From Vibrio atypicus (lineage in GTDB: Bacteria > Pseudomonadota > Gammaproteobacteria > Enterobacterales > Vibrionaceae), in NCBI RefSeq assembly GCF_009811315.1, contig NZ_BLID01000004.1, forward strand, positions 248,001-312,000: 64,000 bases of DNA. Reading direction: 5' to 3'. The notes under the pieces were generated by a model. That model saw only the letters and a program-made list of their open reading frames with translations, did no database searches and was not told the origin of the DNA. Positions 29,319 to 38,693 of this stretch are shown here, piece after piece (within the stretch, counting starts at the first letter, position 1; each line of letters starts with the position of its first letter). A program made the position numbers and the translations under genes.

Positions 29319-30869
29319 ATGAAAAAGTATTACCTCTCCCAACTGCGATCTTTGGGCACTCTGTTTATTGCCACACTCCTTTTAACTGGGTGCCAGATCG
29401 AATCTGAACCCAAGAGTGAACTAGAGCAGATCAAAGAGCGCGGCGTATTGCGTGTCGGGACACTAAATAATCAACTTTCTTACTATATCGGTCCTGATGG
29501 TCCAACTGGTCTCGACTACGAATTGGCGCGCGAGTTTGCTAACGAACTTGGCGTACAACTTGAGATGAAGCCAGCCTATCGGATTTCTAGCCTCTATCCT
29601 GCTCTTCGCAACGGTGAAATTGATATTATTGCTGCTGGGTTGAGCCAATCTCCCGAACGCCTTAAAACATTCCGCCCAGGTCCAGCTTACTACTACGTCA
29701 GCCAACAAGTAGTCTACAAAAAAGGGCAATGGCGTCCACGCAATCTTGAACAACTGCTAGAGCGGCAGCCTGAGTTGGTTGAGGAAAACAATAATGAAGC
29801 GGTACTGCAAATCGTTGGCGATTCACATTTCAATCAAACCTTAGCCAAAATTCAAAATGAGTATCCGCAATTCCTATATAAAATCGACCCAAATGCCGAC
29901 GTAAATGATTTACTCAAAAAAGTATCGAAAGGTGAATTGCAATTTACAGTGGCTGATTCTGTCGAAGTGTCGCTTTCTCAACGTATATACCCAGACATTG
30001 CACTTGCGTTTGAATTAACGGAAGATCAACCTATCTCATGGTTTCTACGTCGCTCACAAGATGAGAGCCTATATGCACTGCTGATCGAATTCTTTGGTCA
30101 TATTAAGCAGTCTGGTCATCTCTCGTCACTGGAAGAGAAATACATCGGCCATATCGATAGCTTCGACTACGTTGATACAAGAGCCTTTATTCGCGCGCTA
30201 GATTCGAAGTTACCGAAGTGGTCTCCACTGTTTAAGAAGTACTCTGATGAGTTTGACTGGCGCTTAGTGGCAGCGCTGGGTTATCAAGAATCTCACTGGA
30301 ATCCAATAGCCAAATCACCAACTGGAGTGCGAGGCATGATGATGCTCACCTTGCCGACCGCAAAAAGTGTTGGGGTGACAGACAGACTGGATCCAGAACA
30401 ATCAGTTAAAGGTGGTGTCGAATATCTGCGTCGTATGGTGGCACGTATTCCGGACTCGATTGAAGAGCATGAAAAGATCTGGTTTGCACTGGCTTCCTAT
30501 AACGTGGGCTATGGTCATGTCATGGACGCAAGACGATTAACCAAACGTCAAGGTGGTAACCCAGATGCATGGGCTGATGTCAAAGACCGTTTACCGCTAC
30601 TTCGCCAAAAGAAATATTACAGTCAAACACGCTACGGCTATGCTCGTGGTGATGAGGCTCGAAACTATGTTGAAAACATCCGACGTTACTATCAAAGCAT
30701 CATCGGTCATGTGGAGCAGCAAACTCTAGAGGCCGACAATAACAATATTGACGATATCACCGTCATTCAAGTTCCTGAAGTTGCGATATCTGGTGCCCAG
30801 ACAGTATCTTCCTCAATTGCAGCTAAAGAGTTGAATGCTGAAGAGGTTAAAGTACCACAAGCTGACTAA
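29319..30869 (+). CDS. mltF: Membrane-bound lytic murein transglycosylase F
   Basis: A 516-residue outer-membrane lipoprotein that cuts peptidoglycan; E. coli MltF 518. A lipoprotein signal ends in LLLTGC with Cys25. Residues about 40-270 form a periplasmic amino-acid-binding-like domain (GVLRVGTLNNQLSYYIGPDGPTGLDYELA) which regulates the enzyme, followed by the SLT domain with the catalytic Glu324 in AALGYQESHWNP and the VRGMMMLT and ALASYNVGYGH segments. A ~60-residue polar tail follows. Stand-alone, divergent from purL. Confidence 0.95.
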   Translation: MKKYYLSQLRSLGTLFIATLLLTGCQIESEPKSELEQIKERGVLRVGTLNNQLSYYIGPDGPTGLDYELAREFANELGVQLEMKPAYRISSLYPALRNGEIDIIAAGLSQSPERLKTFRPGPAYYYVSQQVVYKKGQWRPRNLEQLLERQPELVEENNNEAVLQIVGDSHFNQTLAKIQNEYPQFLYKIDPNADVNDLLKKVSKGELQFTVADSVEVSLSQRIYPDIALAFELTEDQPISWFLRRSQDESLYALLIEFFGHIKQSGHLSSLEEKYIGHIDSFDYVDTRAFIRALDSKLPKWSPLFKKYSDEFDWRLVAALGYQESHWNPIAKSPTGVRGMMMLTLPTAKSVGVTDRLDPEQSVKGGVEYLRRMVARIPDSIEEHEKIWFALASYNVGYGHVMDARRLTKRQGGNPDAWADVKDRLPLLRQKKYYSQTRYGYARGDEARNYVENIRRYYQSIIGHVEQQTLEADNNNIDDITVIQVPEVAISGAQTVSSSIAAKELNAEEVKVPQAD

Positions 30870-31073
30870 ATGATACCTAGGGCGCATTTTTGAACAAAGA
30901 GTGCGCCTTTACTGTCTAACCTTTTAGGTATCAATATCATCGAAACCAAACATAACAAGCCACTGTCTTAAATTGGTAACAATTGCTCGGTATAACAGCC
31001 GCTGAATACAATGACTTACAGACGCTTTCATTTAGTAAGTCGAGTTAAAAATAACCCATAGAGGAGATTGCCC

Positions 31074-31211
31074 ATGATGAAACGTAGAGTGCAATCAAAA
31101 AACTTGAATAGAACCGTCGCGGCTAACCGTCGTAAACGTATGCTAGCTAATAACAAGAAAAAAGTGATCGCCCGTCATCGTGCATTCATGCAACTGATTT
31201 GCGACGTATAA
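31074..31211 (+). CDS. Very basic 45-residue protein of unknown function
   Basis: MMKRRVQSKNLNRTVAANRR begins a 45-residue protein with 14 Lys/Arg and only one acidic residue, ending FMQLICDV. AGGAGATTGCCC precedes two adjacent ATG codons, a good ribosome site, so it is likely a real gene. Its composition suggests RNA or ribosome binding, but it is not RMF, whose sequence differs. A hairpin (AGCAAATGCC / GGCATTTGCT, 31218-31249) without a long T-run follows. No family is recognised. Confidence 0.6.
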   Translation: MMKRRVQSKNLNRTVAANRRKRMLANNKKKVIARHRAFMQLICDV

Positions 31212-31259
31212 GTTCGATGAGCAAATGCCTTTACTTGGGCATTTGCTATCTATTCTTAA

Positions 31260-31814
31260 TTACTGCTTCCCTGATTTTTCTTGTTCCGACTCTAAGGCCG
31301 CTTGCTGAGCTTTTCTAAGTTCTTTCTTTTCTTTACGACGACGTTTGAAAAACGCCTGCAATTGGCTACGACACTCTTCTTCCAATAAACCTTGCTCGAC
31401 ATCGGCATAGTGATAAGCCGCTTGGTGTTCAAACAGGTTCAATACTGTACCAGCCGCGCCCGCTTTCAGATCTGCGGCACCAAAAACAATGCGCTTAACT
31501 CTACTATGTAACAACGCACCGGCACACATAGGACAAGGCTCCAATGTGACGTATAAGGTAGTATCAAGTAGGCGGTAGTTTTCTAAGATTTGACCTGCCT
31601 TACGTAAGGTTTGCATCTCTGCGTGTGCAGTTGCATCGTAGTGGCCAATCGACTGGTTCCAGCCCTCTGCGATAATCTCGCCCTCTTTACTGACTAACAC
31701 AGCACCGACAGGCACTTCTCCTTCAGTTTCTGCTTGTGCTGCGAGATCCATTGCTCGGCGCATGAAGTGTTCATCTTGTGGGGAGAATTGAGAGTCAGAC
31801 AAAAGGTGCTCCAA
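31260..31814 (-). CDS. tadA: tRNA-specific adenosine(34) deaminase
   Basis: A 184-residue zinc deaminase that makes inosine at the wobble base of tRNA-Arg(ACG). The zinc/catalytic motifs are H64-A-E66 in TAHAEMQ and P-C94-P-M-C97 in EPCPMCAGAL. The N-terminal QDEHFMRRAMDLAAQAETEGEVPVGAVLV is the family start. A Lys/Glu-rich 25-residue tail extends past the usual end. The gene is convergent with the small basic protein gene. Confidence 0.95.
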   Translation of the reverse strand: MEHLLSDSQFSPQDEHFMRRAMDLAAQAETEGEVPVGAVLVSKEGEIIAEGWNQSIGHYDATAHAEMQTLRKAGQILENYRLLDTTLYVTLEPCPMCAGALLHSRVKRIVFGAADLKAGAAGTVLNLFEHQAAYHYADVEQGLLEEECRSQLQAFFKRRRKEKKELRKAQQAALESEQEKSGKQ

Positions 31815-31967
31815 GATTTAGGAAAGGTCGTTGTAGAAAGTGGATTTTAACCTGCTTATGAGGGAAGTGAAAGCGAGATACAGGTCCTTAAAAGTTAAGG
31901 AATGAACGAATTGGGGATCTATTGAATGCGTAACTAAAAAGAGAATGGGGTTTACTTTCTCACTTAC

Positions 31968-32003
31968 AAAAAAGCGCCGGTCCTTAAACCAGCGCTTTTT
32001 AAA
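31968..32003 (-). terminator. AbgT gene terminator
   Basis: AAAAAGCGC and GCGCTTTTT stem with inner GG/CC pairing; oriented for the minus strand after the AbgT gene. Confidence 0.78.
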
Positions 32004-32022
32004 ATTACCAATGTAACGATAA

Positions 32023-33582
32023 TTACATTGTGTACGTGTATGGCGCTTGGATACCTAGAGGAATACCTAGAGCCCAGTAAGCGATTAGGAAGATAGACCA
32101 ACCGATCAGCATTGCAATCGAGAATGGCATCATCAATGACGCTAGAGTACCGATACCTGTCGACTTCACGTAACGTTGACAGTAAACCACCACAAGCGGG
32201 AAGAATACCATTAGAGGTGAAATGATGTTCGATACAGAATCACCTACACGGTAAGCAGCTTGAGATAGCTCAGGAGAAATACCAACCGCCATTAGCATTG
32301 GAACTAGGATTGGACCAATCAGTGCCCATTTTGCTGACGCGGAACCGATCAGTAGGTTTACAGACGCTGTCAGTAGAATCATACCAACAATCGTTGCTTC
32401 ACCAGGTAGGTTCATCGCTTTCAGACCTTCTGCACCGTATAGCGCAAGCATTGTACCAATGTTTGATTGAGCAAATGCTGATAGGAACTGTGCACAGAAG
32501 AACGACATTACAATGTATGCGCCCATTGTCGACATGGTATCTGCCATCGCTTTGATGATGTCATTACTTGTCTTAAATGTGCCTGACACTTTACCGTAAA
32601 CGTAACCTGGAATGATGAACAGAATGAAGATCAATGGAACGATTGATTTCATTAGCGGTGCAGAGAACGCTGTGATTTCACCTTCAGGAGAACGCAATGC
32701 TGAGTTTTCAGGAATAATTGCTGCGATAAGAACCGCGATACCTGCCATCATTGCCCAACCCGCGTAACGGAACGCTTTAGATTCCAGTTCAGTGAAAGAA
32801 CCTAGATCTGGCGCTTTTTCAGCATCTTCGTCAATCGGAGTATTTGCAAGGCGTGGCTCGATGATCTTTTCAGTCACATACCAACCAATTGCAACGATAA
32901 TTACTGACGAAACACCCGTAAAGAAGATGTTTGCTAGAGGGTTAACCACATACTCTGGATCAAGAACTTGTGCTGCTGTTTGTGTGAAACCAGCCAGTAG
33001 AGGGTCAATACCTGATGGGATAAAGTTTGCAGAGAAACCGCCTGATACACCTGCGAATGCAGCTGCAATACCCGCTAGAGGGTGACGACCTGCCGCGTGG
33101 AAAATGATACCACCAAGAGGAATAACCAGTACGTAACCCGCATCTGCTGCTGTGTGAGACACGATAGCAACAAGAATAAGCATTGGAGTAAGAAGCTTAG
33201 CTGGCGTGAAGTTAAGCATCTTTTTAAGGCCTGTTGTAATAAAGCCAGAAGAGTCAGCAACACCGACACCTAGCATTGCAACAAGAACGATACCTAAAGG
33301 TGCAAAGCCCGTAAAGGTAGTGACCATATTTGCTAAGAAGCTTGCTAGAGATTCGCCAGTTAAAAGGTTGTTGATTGCAAGAGCTTCGCCAGAACGAGGG
33401 TTAATAAGATCAAACGATACGTTTGAAAGAAGTGCAGATGCACCCCAAGTAATCATTAACGCCCAAAAGAACAAGATAGCAGGATCTGGAATTTTATTAC
33501 CTGCGCGTTCGATAAAGTTTAGAAAGCGATCCATACCACTCGGCTTGTTCGATGGCGCTTTATTTACTGCTTGGTTACTCAT
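32023..33582 (-). CDS. AbgT-family transporter
   Basis: A 519-residue membrane protein of the AbgT family (p-aminobenzoyl-glutamate uptake in E. coli; sulphonamide efflux pumps in Neisseria MtrF). About 11-12 hydrophobic segments are present; the N-terminal MDRFLNFIERAGNKIPDPAILFF and the re-entrant loop GGFSANFIPSGIDPLLAGFTQ are diagnostic. The second conserved loop SASAKWALIGPILVPML lies near residue 415. The substrate cannot be read from sequence. Monocistronic; the 271 bp upstream (33583-33853) hold no element I can name. Confidence 0.9.
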   Translation of the reverse strand: MSNQAVNKAPSNKPSGMDRFLNFIERAGNKIPDPAILFFWALMITWGASALLSNVSFDLINPRSGEALAINNLLTGESLASFLANMVTTFTGFAPLGIVLVAMLGVGVADSSGFITTGLKKMLNFTPAKLLTPMLILVAIVSHTAADAGYVLVIPLGGIIFHAAGRHPLAGIAAAFAGVSGGFSANFIPSGIDPLLAGFTQTAAQVLDPEYVVNPLANIFFTGVSSVIIVAIGWYVTEKIIEPRLANTPIDEDAEKAPDLGSFTELESKAFRYAGWAMMAGIAVLIAAIIPENSALRSPEGEITAFSAPLMKSIVPLIFILFIIPGYVYGKVSGTFKTSNDIIKAMADTMSTMGAYIVMSFFCAQFLSAFAQSNIGTMLALYGAEGLKAMNLPGEATIVGMILLTASVNLLIGSASAKWALIGPILVPMLMAVGISPELSQAAYRVGDSVSNIISPLMVFFPLVVVYCQRYVKSTGIGTLASLMMPFSIAMLIGWSIFLIAYWALGIPLGIQAPYTYTM

Positions 33583-33853
33583 GGTAACTCCATAGTGTGA
33601 TGTTGTTGTCTAGGGCTTCTGATTGTTGTTTTGTCAGCCTATGATTCACCTTACATTCTATTAAATAGGCTTACTAAAAGCACAAGATTCTGAAGGTTTT
33701 TCCATATTTGGAGACATATTTTGCAAAAACAACATCTACGTGCAACAAATCAAAAACACAACCACACCAGAGAATGAAACATATTTAAAACTAATTTGAA
33801 AAATATAGCGCACGGTTGTTAGTAAAGTTGATTCAACATCAACAGATATGAAA

Positions 33854-34285
33854 CTAATTACTATCTAACTCACTATATTTGGAAATGGCACTGCTCAATT
33901 TGACCGACTGCTTGTCGCCAAATCGATCCCACCAACATACCTCAACGGTTATCACACTTACTGCATCACTCAATCCAGAAAACGGCGTCACCTGACATTC
34001 GGTTTTAAACCCAGTAGACTTAACAGAACAAATCATTGCACTATTACAACTGTCGCCACTGATGTCCGCATAGCTATAACTCCCTGTGGCAGAAGACATG
34101 CCTCGCTGAGTAAAATGCTCCAACTTTTCCTCGGCTTTATACAAAGCTTCAATGCTCAAAGCGGCATAATCTGCTTTCGATTCAGATACGCTTTGCAGCT
34201 TGACCAAACCCAGAGCGGCAATACCGATCATCACAAAAGCGATCAGGACTTCAATAAGGCTCATACCCTTCTGCTTACAAATCAT
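33854..34285 (-). CDS. pilV: Type IV minor pilin PilV
   Basis: A 143-residue prepilin, last gene of the fimT-pilW-pilX-pilV block. A short leader ends in Gly7 with the prepilin peptidase site before Met8 (KGMSLIEVLIAFVMIGIAALGLV); E12 is the conserved Glu5 of the mature pilin, followed by the hydrophobic helix. Cysteines in the C-terminal half may form the disulphide loop. Its start overlaps pilX by 11 bases. Minor pilins prime type IV pilus assembly at the inner membrane. Confidence 0.88.
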   Translation of the reverse strand: MICKQKGMSLIEVLIAFVMIGIAALGLVKLQSVSESKADYAALSIEALYKAEEKLEHFTQRGMSSATGSYSYADISGDSCNSAMICSVKSTGFKTECQVTPFSGLSDAVSVITVEVCWWDRFGDKQSVKLSSAISKYSELDSN

Positions 34286-35597
34286 GCCACGAGCCTCGAT
34301 ACCAAGTTGTTACTTTAAATTTCTTACTAGGATCCTCAATCACATCGCGGTTGTAGGTAAAAGTAAGAGCCGCATTAAATAGAGCGAAGGTTCCGGGCGC
34401 ATCCATTACATACCCCCCAGTTGGATTAAAGGCGCCATTTTGGAAATAACCAATTTTTCCTTTGGTCATGCTCACCGTTGACGACAAAGCATTAATCACA
34501 CCTTCCAATACACTGTCCGCCCCACCGACACTATGATCATTTTCTGTATGCTCCCACCCTGTAAACGGGGGGAGATTGTCATCGCTGTCTTTCATCTCAT
34601 CAGAGATAAAGTGGTAAAGCATACCTTTGAAACTCTGGCTGCCAGTGACCGACAAGATACCGTTATGGATTACGAGAATAATTCCTCCCGATAAATGGTT
34701 GTCAATGGCATCACTGATATTGTCAAAATCAGCATTATTTATTTCGCAGCCACCGTATACCCAAATCACGTCTTTGCCATTTTCAATATTGCGCTTAACC
34801 TCTTCGGCACACTCAGTATTAAATATCGGCGCACCTAAGTCAGAAGCACTCGAAAAATTCTCACCATTAAGTCCATATGGTACATAACCGAATTTGGTTT
34901 TATCGGACATAACACTAAACCAATCATCTCGTGGAACATTAAAGACATCTAAGAAAGGATCCATTGTCGTATCTTGCTTATAGTCTTCGGCAGTATCAGC
35001 TAAGTTAGACACTCCAAAAGAGTAATTGGTGTCTCTACAATACTGTTCATTAGGTGGTGTGCTATCTGGAAAAGAACGGTATGGTTTTATCGTTTGATAA
35101 GGGTGGTAGGTGTTATAGCTGGTAGCATGGAAATAGTTAAAATATCTCACCGAAGTGCACTGCCACTCATTGCTTCCCAAACTCTTACCTGGATCGGCTG
35201 ACGATGTGTAACCGCCATTTATCACAAGGTCTGACTTAGAACGGATCGCACCAGTAGAAGAAACCACTGGGGCGGTAAACGCTTTTTTCAAAGTGACGTA
35301 ACCACTCTTAGAGTGGATAACATTGGGCGTTCCTACAACAATGTATAGTTCATCAAGGCCGAGCAGCGCCTTACAGGAAGAGACACTTGCAGGTACCGCG
35401 TTCAACTGCTTAGCCTGGGTATAAACACATTCCAATCCGCCCTCAGCCGCCCAGTGATCTTTTCGAGCTTCAACTTCATTTTGTGCCCGCTTGATTTGAT
35501 AAAAGAGCCCTTTATAGCTACCCAAAGAAACCAGTAAACTCAAAATAAGCAAGATACTGGTGATCAATAAGGTCGCGAACCCATGCGATGTTTTCAT
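34275..35597 (-). CDS. Type IV minor pilin-like protein, PilX position
   Basis: A 440-residue protein with a prepilin-type start MKTSHGFATLLITSILLILSLL: Gly6 then Phe, and Leu where Glu5 would be, as in PilX and GspK proteins that lack the glutamate. It is more than twice the usual PilX length; the C-terminal ~380 residues look like a soluble domain rich in Gly/Ser/Asp/Tyr with cysteines, perhaps an adhesin-like tip domain. The order fimT-pilW-(this)-pilV supports the PilX role. It starts 1 base after the pilW stop and overlaps pilV. Confidence 0.78.
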   Translation of the reverse strand: MKTSHGFATLLITSILLILSLLVSLGSYKGLFYQIKRAQNEVEARKDHWAAEGGLECVYTQAKQLNAVPASVSSCKALLGLDELYIVVGTPNVIHSKSGYVTLKKAFTAPVVSSTGAIRSKSDLVINGGYTSSADPGKSLGSNEWQCTSVRYFNYFHATSYNTYHPYQTIKPYRSFPDSTPPNEQYCRDTNYSFGVSNLADTAEDYKQDTTMDPFLDVFNVPRDDWFSVMSDKTKFGYVPYGLNGENFSSASDLGAPIFNTECAEEVKRNIENGKDVIWVYGGCEINNADFDNISDAIDNHLSGGIILVIHNGILSVTGSQSFKGMLYHFISDEMKDSDDNLPPFTGWEHTENDHSVGGADSVLEGVINALSSTVSMTKGKIGYFQNGAFNPTGGYVMDAPGTFALFNAALTFTYNRDVIEDPSKKFKVTTWYRGSWHDL

Positions 35598-35598
35598 A

Positions 35599-36258
35599 TC
35601 ACCAGTTCCTCTGTTTAACTTGGAAAGATAACGACTGAGTCATTGAGGGGGTATTTTTCAGCGAAGTATCGAGCTCAACGGTCACTAACGCTGAAGAGAC
35701 TTTTGCGCCAGGTAGTGCCACTAAGGAGACATCGAACTTATCCACCAAGATACGCTCTTTGTGAAATAGAGTGTTGCAGTTATGACCAATCATTCCAGGA
35801 AAATTTTGCGCCTCAAGCACTGACATGACGGTTGATTGCTTTTTCTCACATATTCTCAGAACATTGTTTGCGGAAGACGTTTGCTCGTACACAACATTGG
35901 TATAGGTATAAGATCCGCCAGAGACAGCAGAGACATACGCATAAGCGAGTAGTCCCGTTGTTGCGCTATTTTCGACATAATAAAGGTGCTCCGCACCAGA
36001 CAACTTTACCTGATGAGATGAAATGCCATTATAACCAGCCCTATGCATGTCAAGTTTCATCATCTGTAATACGCTATTGCTACTTTGCAGTAATGTCAGC
36101 TCCTTTGTTCGCTCTGTTGCAACCCTCTGCCCTAGCACTAACACCGTTCCTATAATGCCAATCGCAATGATGCCAACCGTAGAAGCAACCATGAACTCAA
36201 TTAAACTCGCCCCTAACTGGCGTGAAGAAACCACGGCTCTCATATCAACAACGCTCAT
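35599..36258 (-). CDS. pilW: Type IV minor pilin PilW
   Basis: A 219-residue prepilin: leader MSVVDMRAVVSSRQLG with cleavage after Gly16, then ASLIEFMVASTVGIIAIGII, where E21 is Glu5 of the mature protein. The C-terminal domain includes MKLDMHRAGYNG, a PilW hallmark. The ORF overlaps fimT by 14 bases; an alternative ATG at 36243 would cut five leader residues. Member of the minor pilin operon. Confidence 0.85.
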   Translation of the reverse strand: MSVVDMRAVVSSRQLGASLIEFMVASTVGIIAIGIIGTVLVLGQRVATERTKELTLLQSSNSVLQMMKLDMHRAGYNGISSHQVKLSGAEHLYYVENSATTGLLAYAYVSAVSGGSYTYTNVVYEQTSSANNVLRICEKKQSTVMSVLEAQNFPGMIGHNCNTLFHKERILVDKFDVSLVALPGAKVSSALVTVELDTSLKNTPSMTQSLSFQVKQRNW

Positions 36259-36754
36259 AGTTTAAATAGAGGGCTGAATTAGGCGAGCAAACACGTACAA
36301 TGGCAGAGCGATGATAAGTCCTCATTTCCAGCAGATCGGTAGACGCATTAATAGGGTGAAACGAGATGCGTCCGCTTTTAGGTCGACCGTGAGTTTCATC
36401 AAAACTGATTTGATCTGAGGTATACGTATTTGAAAGTGTAATGCCATCAAAAGGTTTGCCAGATAGATGCAAAAGACGATTACCGACACCTTGCGTATCT
36501 CTGTCTGTCAGCTCTAAAGACCAATCGCCGCTACTATTCGTTGCTCCAGACATCACAATATGAATCCACAATCGCTCGCGCCTCATGACAGCTTCGGACT
36601 TTGCCATCAATACAAAGCCACTTAACTCCTTGGCTAACCTTTCCATCTTTATCTTCTCTGAGACAGAGCTATAGCTTGGCACGGCCCACACCATCAATGC
36701 GCCAATAACCAATATCGTTATCAGTAACTCAAGTAAGGTAAAGCCGCGAGACAT
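36245..36754 (-). CDS. fimT: Type IV minor pilin FimT/GspH-like
   Basis: A 169-residue prepilin starting MSRGFTLLELLITILVIGAL: cleavage after Gly4, Glu9 is the mature Glu5. The GspH/FimT domain follows (ELSGFVLMAKSEAVMRRERLWI). First gene of the minus-strand minor pilin operon; divergent from pilE. Two Cys at the C-terminus (CSPNSALYLNYERC) could close a disulphide. FimT proteins in some species bind DNA during transformation; whether this one does is unknown. Confidence 0.85.
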   Translation of the reverse strand: MSRGFTLLELLITILVIGALMVWAVPSYSSVSEKIKMERLAKELSGFVLMAKSEAVMRRERLWIHIVMSGATNSSGDWSLELTDRDTQGVGNRLLHLSGKPFDGITLSNTYTSDQISFDETHGRPKSGRISFHPINASTDLLEMRTYHRSAIVRVCSPNSALYLNYERC

Positions 36755-36856
36755 TTCCCAAAATCCTATGTAAAACAGTAAGTAACCATATTCAACCTTG
36801 CACAGAGGGTATCATCAAAGAAAAATGGTCAAGTCGGTAAAAAGGAACTACGCGAA

Positions 36857-37294
36857 ATGATTCGAAGAAATGAATGCAAGAGAAGAAAAAATCGTTTAGG
36901 AGGGATGACATTGATCGAATTACTGATCGTTGTCTCTGTTGTCGCTATTTTGGCAACCATTGCTTATCCAAATTATCAAAGCTATGTGCTCAAATCCTAT
37001 CGAACTCAAGCCCTCGCCGATCTCTCAAGAATTCAGCTTCAGCTAGAGTCTTCATATAACAGTGGCTATAGCTGGAGCAGCCTTGTTTCAGGCGGGGTCT
37101 GCTCGATTTGCGAATCGCCCACTGATCGATTCAGCTTTTCTGTAGTCAGCCAAGCCAACAAAGCTTATATCATTAAGGCAACCGCACAATCGGGGACAGG
37201 GCAAACCAAGGACCAATGCCTAACCGACCAAAACGCCAACTATATTAGCCTCGACTCGACCAATACGGTTTACCCTGAAGATTGCTGGATTTAA
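36857..37294 (+). CDS. pilE: Type IV pilin-like protein PilE
   Basis: A 145-residue prepilin with a long basic leader (MIRRNECKRRKNRLGG, 16 residues) then MTLIELLIVVSVVAILATIAYPNYQ: E21 is Glu5 of the mature protein. The Cys in GGVCSICESP and the last-third Cys pair (QCL, DCW) fit a minor pilin PilE. An AAGGAAC site precedes the ATG. It is transcribed away from fimT, next to dnaJ. Confidence 0.85.
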   Translation: MIRRNECKRRKNRLGGMTLIELLIVVSVVAILATIAYPNYQSYVLKSYRTQALADLSRIQLQLESSYNSGYSWSSLVSGGVCSICESPTDRFSFSVVSQANKAYIIKATAQSGTGQTKDQCLTDQNANYISLDSTNTVYPEDCWI

Positions 37295-37299
37295 AAAAC

Positions 37300-37329
37300 A
37301 AAAAAGCCCGCATTGCTGCAGGCTTTTTA
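37300..37329. terminator. Bidirectional terminator between pilE and dnaJ
   Basis: AAAAAGCCcGCA/TGCaGGCTTTTT hairpin with A- and T-runs, one mismatch. Confidence 0.8.
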
Positions 37330-37347
37330 ATCAAATTAACGCACAAA

Positions 37348-38493
37348 TTAGCTTGTTAGATCATCAAAGAACTTTTTAACGCCGTTGAAGAAGCCTTCAG
37401 ATTTTGGCTTGTGTTTAGTTGCAGCTTCACCGCCACACGACTCTTCAAACTCTTTAAGCAGTTCTTTCTGACGAGAGCTTAGGTTTACTGGTGTTTCAAC
37501 CGCTAGTTTAACGATTAGGTCACCCACGCCACCGCCACGAACACCTTTCACACCCTTACCACGCATACGGAACATACGGCCAGTTTGAGTTTCTGAAGGA
37601 ACTTTCAGGCTTACACGGCCGTCTAGTGTTGGGACTTCTACTTCACCGCCCAATGCCGCCATTGCGAAGCTTACTGGCACTTCACAGTAAAGATTGTTGC
37701 CATCACGCTCAAAAATGTGGTGCTCTTTTACGTGGACTTGTACGTACAAATCGCCTGCTGGTGCACCCATTTCTCCCGCTTCACCTTCGCCAGATAGACG
37801 AATACGATCGCCAGTATCCACGCCAGCTGGGATCTTAACGTTAAGTGTTTTGGTTTTTTGCTTACGACCTTGACCATGACAAACATTACATGGGTCTTTA
37901 ATGATCTTGCCTTGACCGTGACAGGTAGGACAGGTTTGCTGAACAGCGAAGAAACCTTGACGCATCTGAACTTGGCCATGACCATGACAAGTACCACAAG
38001 TTTCAGCAGAAGAGCCTTTCTTCGCACCAGAACCTTCACAGCTATCACAGTGAACCAAAGTAGGTACTTCGATCTCTTTTGATACACCGCGAACCGCTTC
38101 TTCAAGCGTCAATTCCATGTTGTAACGTAAATCGGCGCCACGTTGCGCGCGCTGTTGACCACCGCCACGACGGCCGCCACCAAAAATATCACCGAACACA
38201 TCGCCAAAGATATCACCGAAATCTGCACTGCCGCCGCCACCGAAGCCGCCGCCGCCCATGCCACCTTGTTCAAAGGCTGCATGACCATATTGGTCGTAAG
38301 CCGCTTTCTTTTGCGGATCTAGCAAGATCTCGTACGCTTCTTTTACTTCTTTAAACTTGTCTGATGCAGTTTCATCACCCTGGTTACGGTCCGGGTGGAA
38401 TTTCATTGCTAAGCGCTTGTAAGCTTTCTTAATATCGCGCTCTGATGCATCGCGGCTAACGCCTAATACTTCGTAAAAATCACGTTTTGACAT
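37348..38493 (-). CDS. dnaJ: Chaperone DnaJ (Hsp40)
   Basis: A 381-residue type I Hsp40 co-chaperone of DnaK. J domain at residues 1-70 with the HPD motif (FHPDRNQGD), a Gly/Phe-rich linker ([12 protein letters not shown]), four CxxCxGxG zinc repeats ([32 protein letters not shown]) near residues 135-205, and the C-terminal substrate domain. The ATG at 38493 gives [18 protein letters not shown], as in other DnaJ; a TTG five codons upstream is rejected. It follows dnaK on the same strand after 200 bp containing a hairpin (38636-38662). Confidence 0.97.
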   Translation of the reverse strand: MSKRDFYEVLGVSRDASERDIKKAYKRLAMKFHPDRNQGDETASDKFKEVKEAYEILLDPQKKAAYDQYGHAAFEQGGMGGGGFGGGGSADFGDIFGDVFGDIFGGGRRGGGQQRAQRGADLRYNMELTLEEAVRGVSKEIEVPTLVHCDSCEGSGAKKGSSAETCGTCHGHGQVQMRQGFFAVQQTCPTCHGQGKIIKDPCNVCHGQGRKQKTKTLNVKIPAGVDTGDRIRLSGEGEAGEMGAPAGDLYVQVHVKEHHIFERDGNNLYCEVPVSFAMAALGGEVEVPTLDGRVSLKVPSETQTGRMFRMRGKGVKGVRGGGVGDLIVKLAVETPVNLSSRQKELLKEFEESCGGEAATKHKPKSEGFFNGVKKFFDDLTS

Positions 38494-38693
38494 GTTCTTC
38501 GTCACCAAATTTATTACTGCAAACGACCAAATGTCGCTTGGTGTTTATATCGATCTAACTAATGGCTCTGAATTTTAGCGACTTCACACTAAAAAGACAC
38601 TTTTAGTTAGATGGACATAACTTTTACAAACATACGGGCGTATGAGTTTCCTCAAACGCCCGCATCATATTCAAGTTAAGTCAGGTTCAAGAA

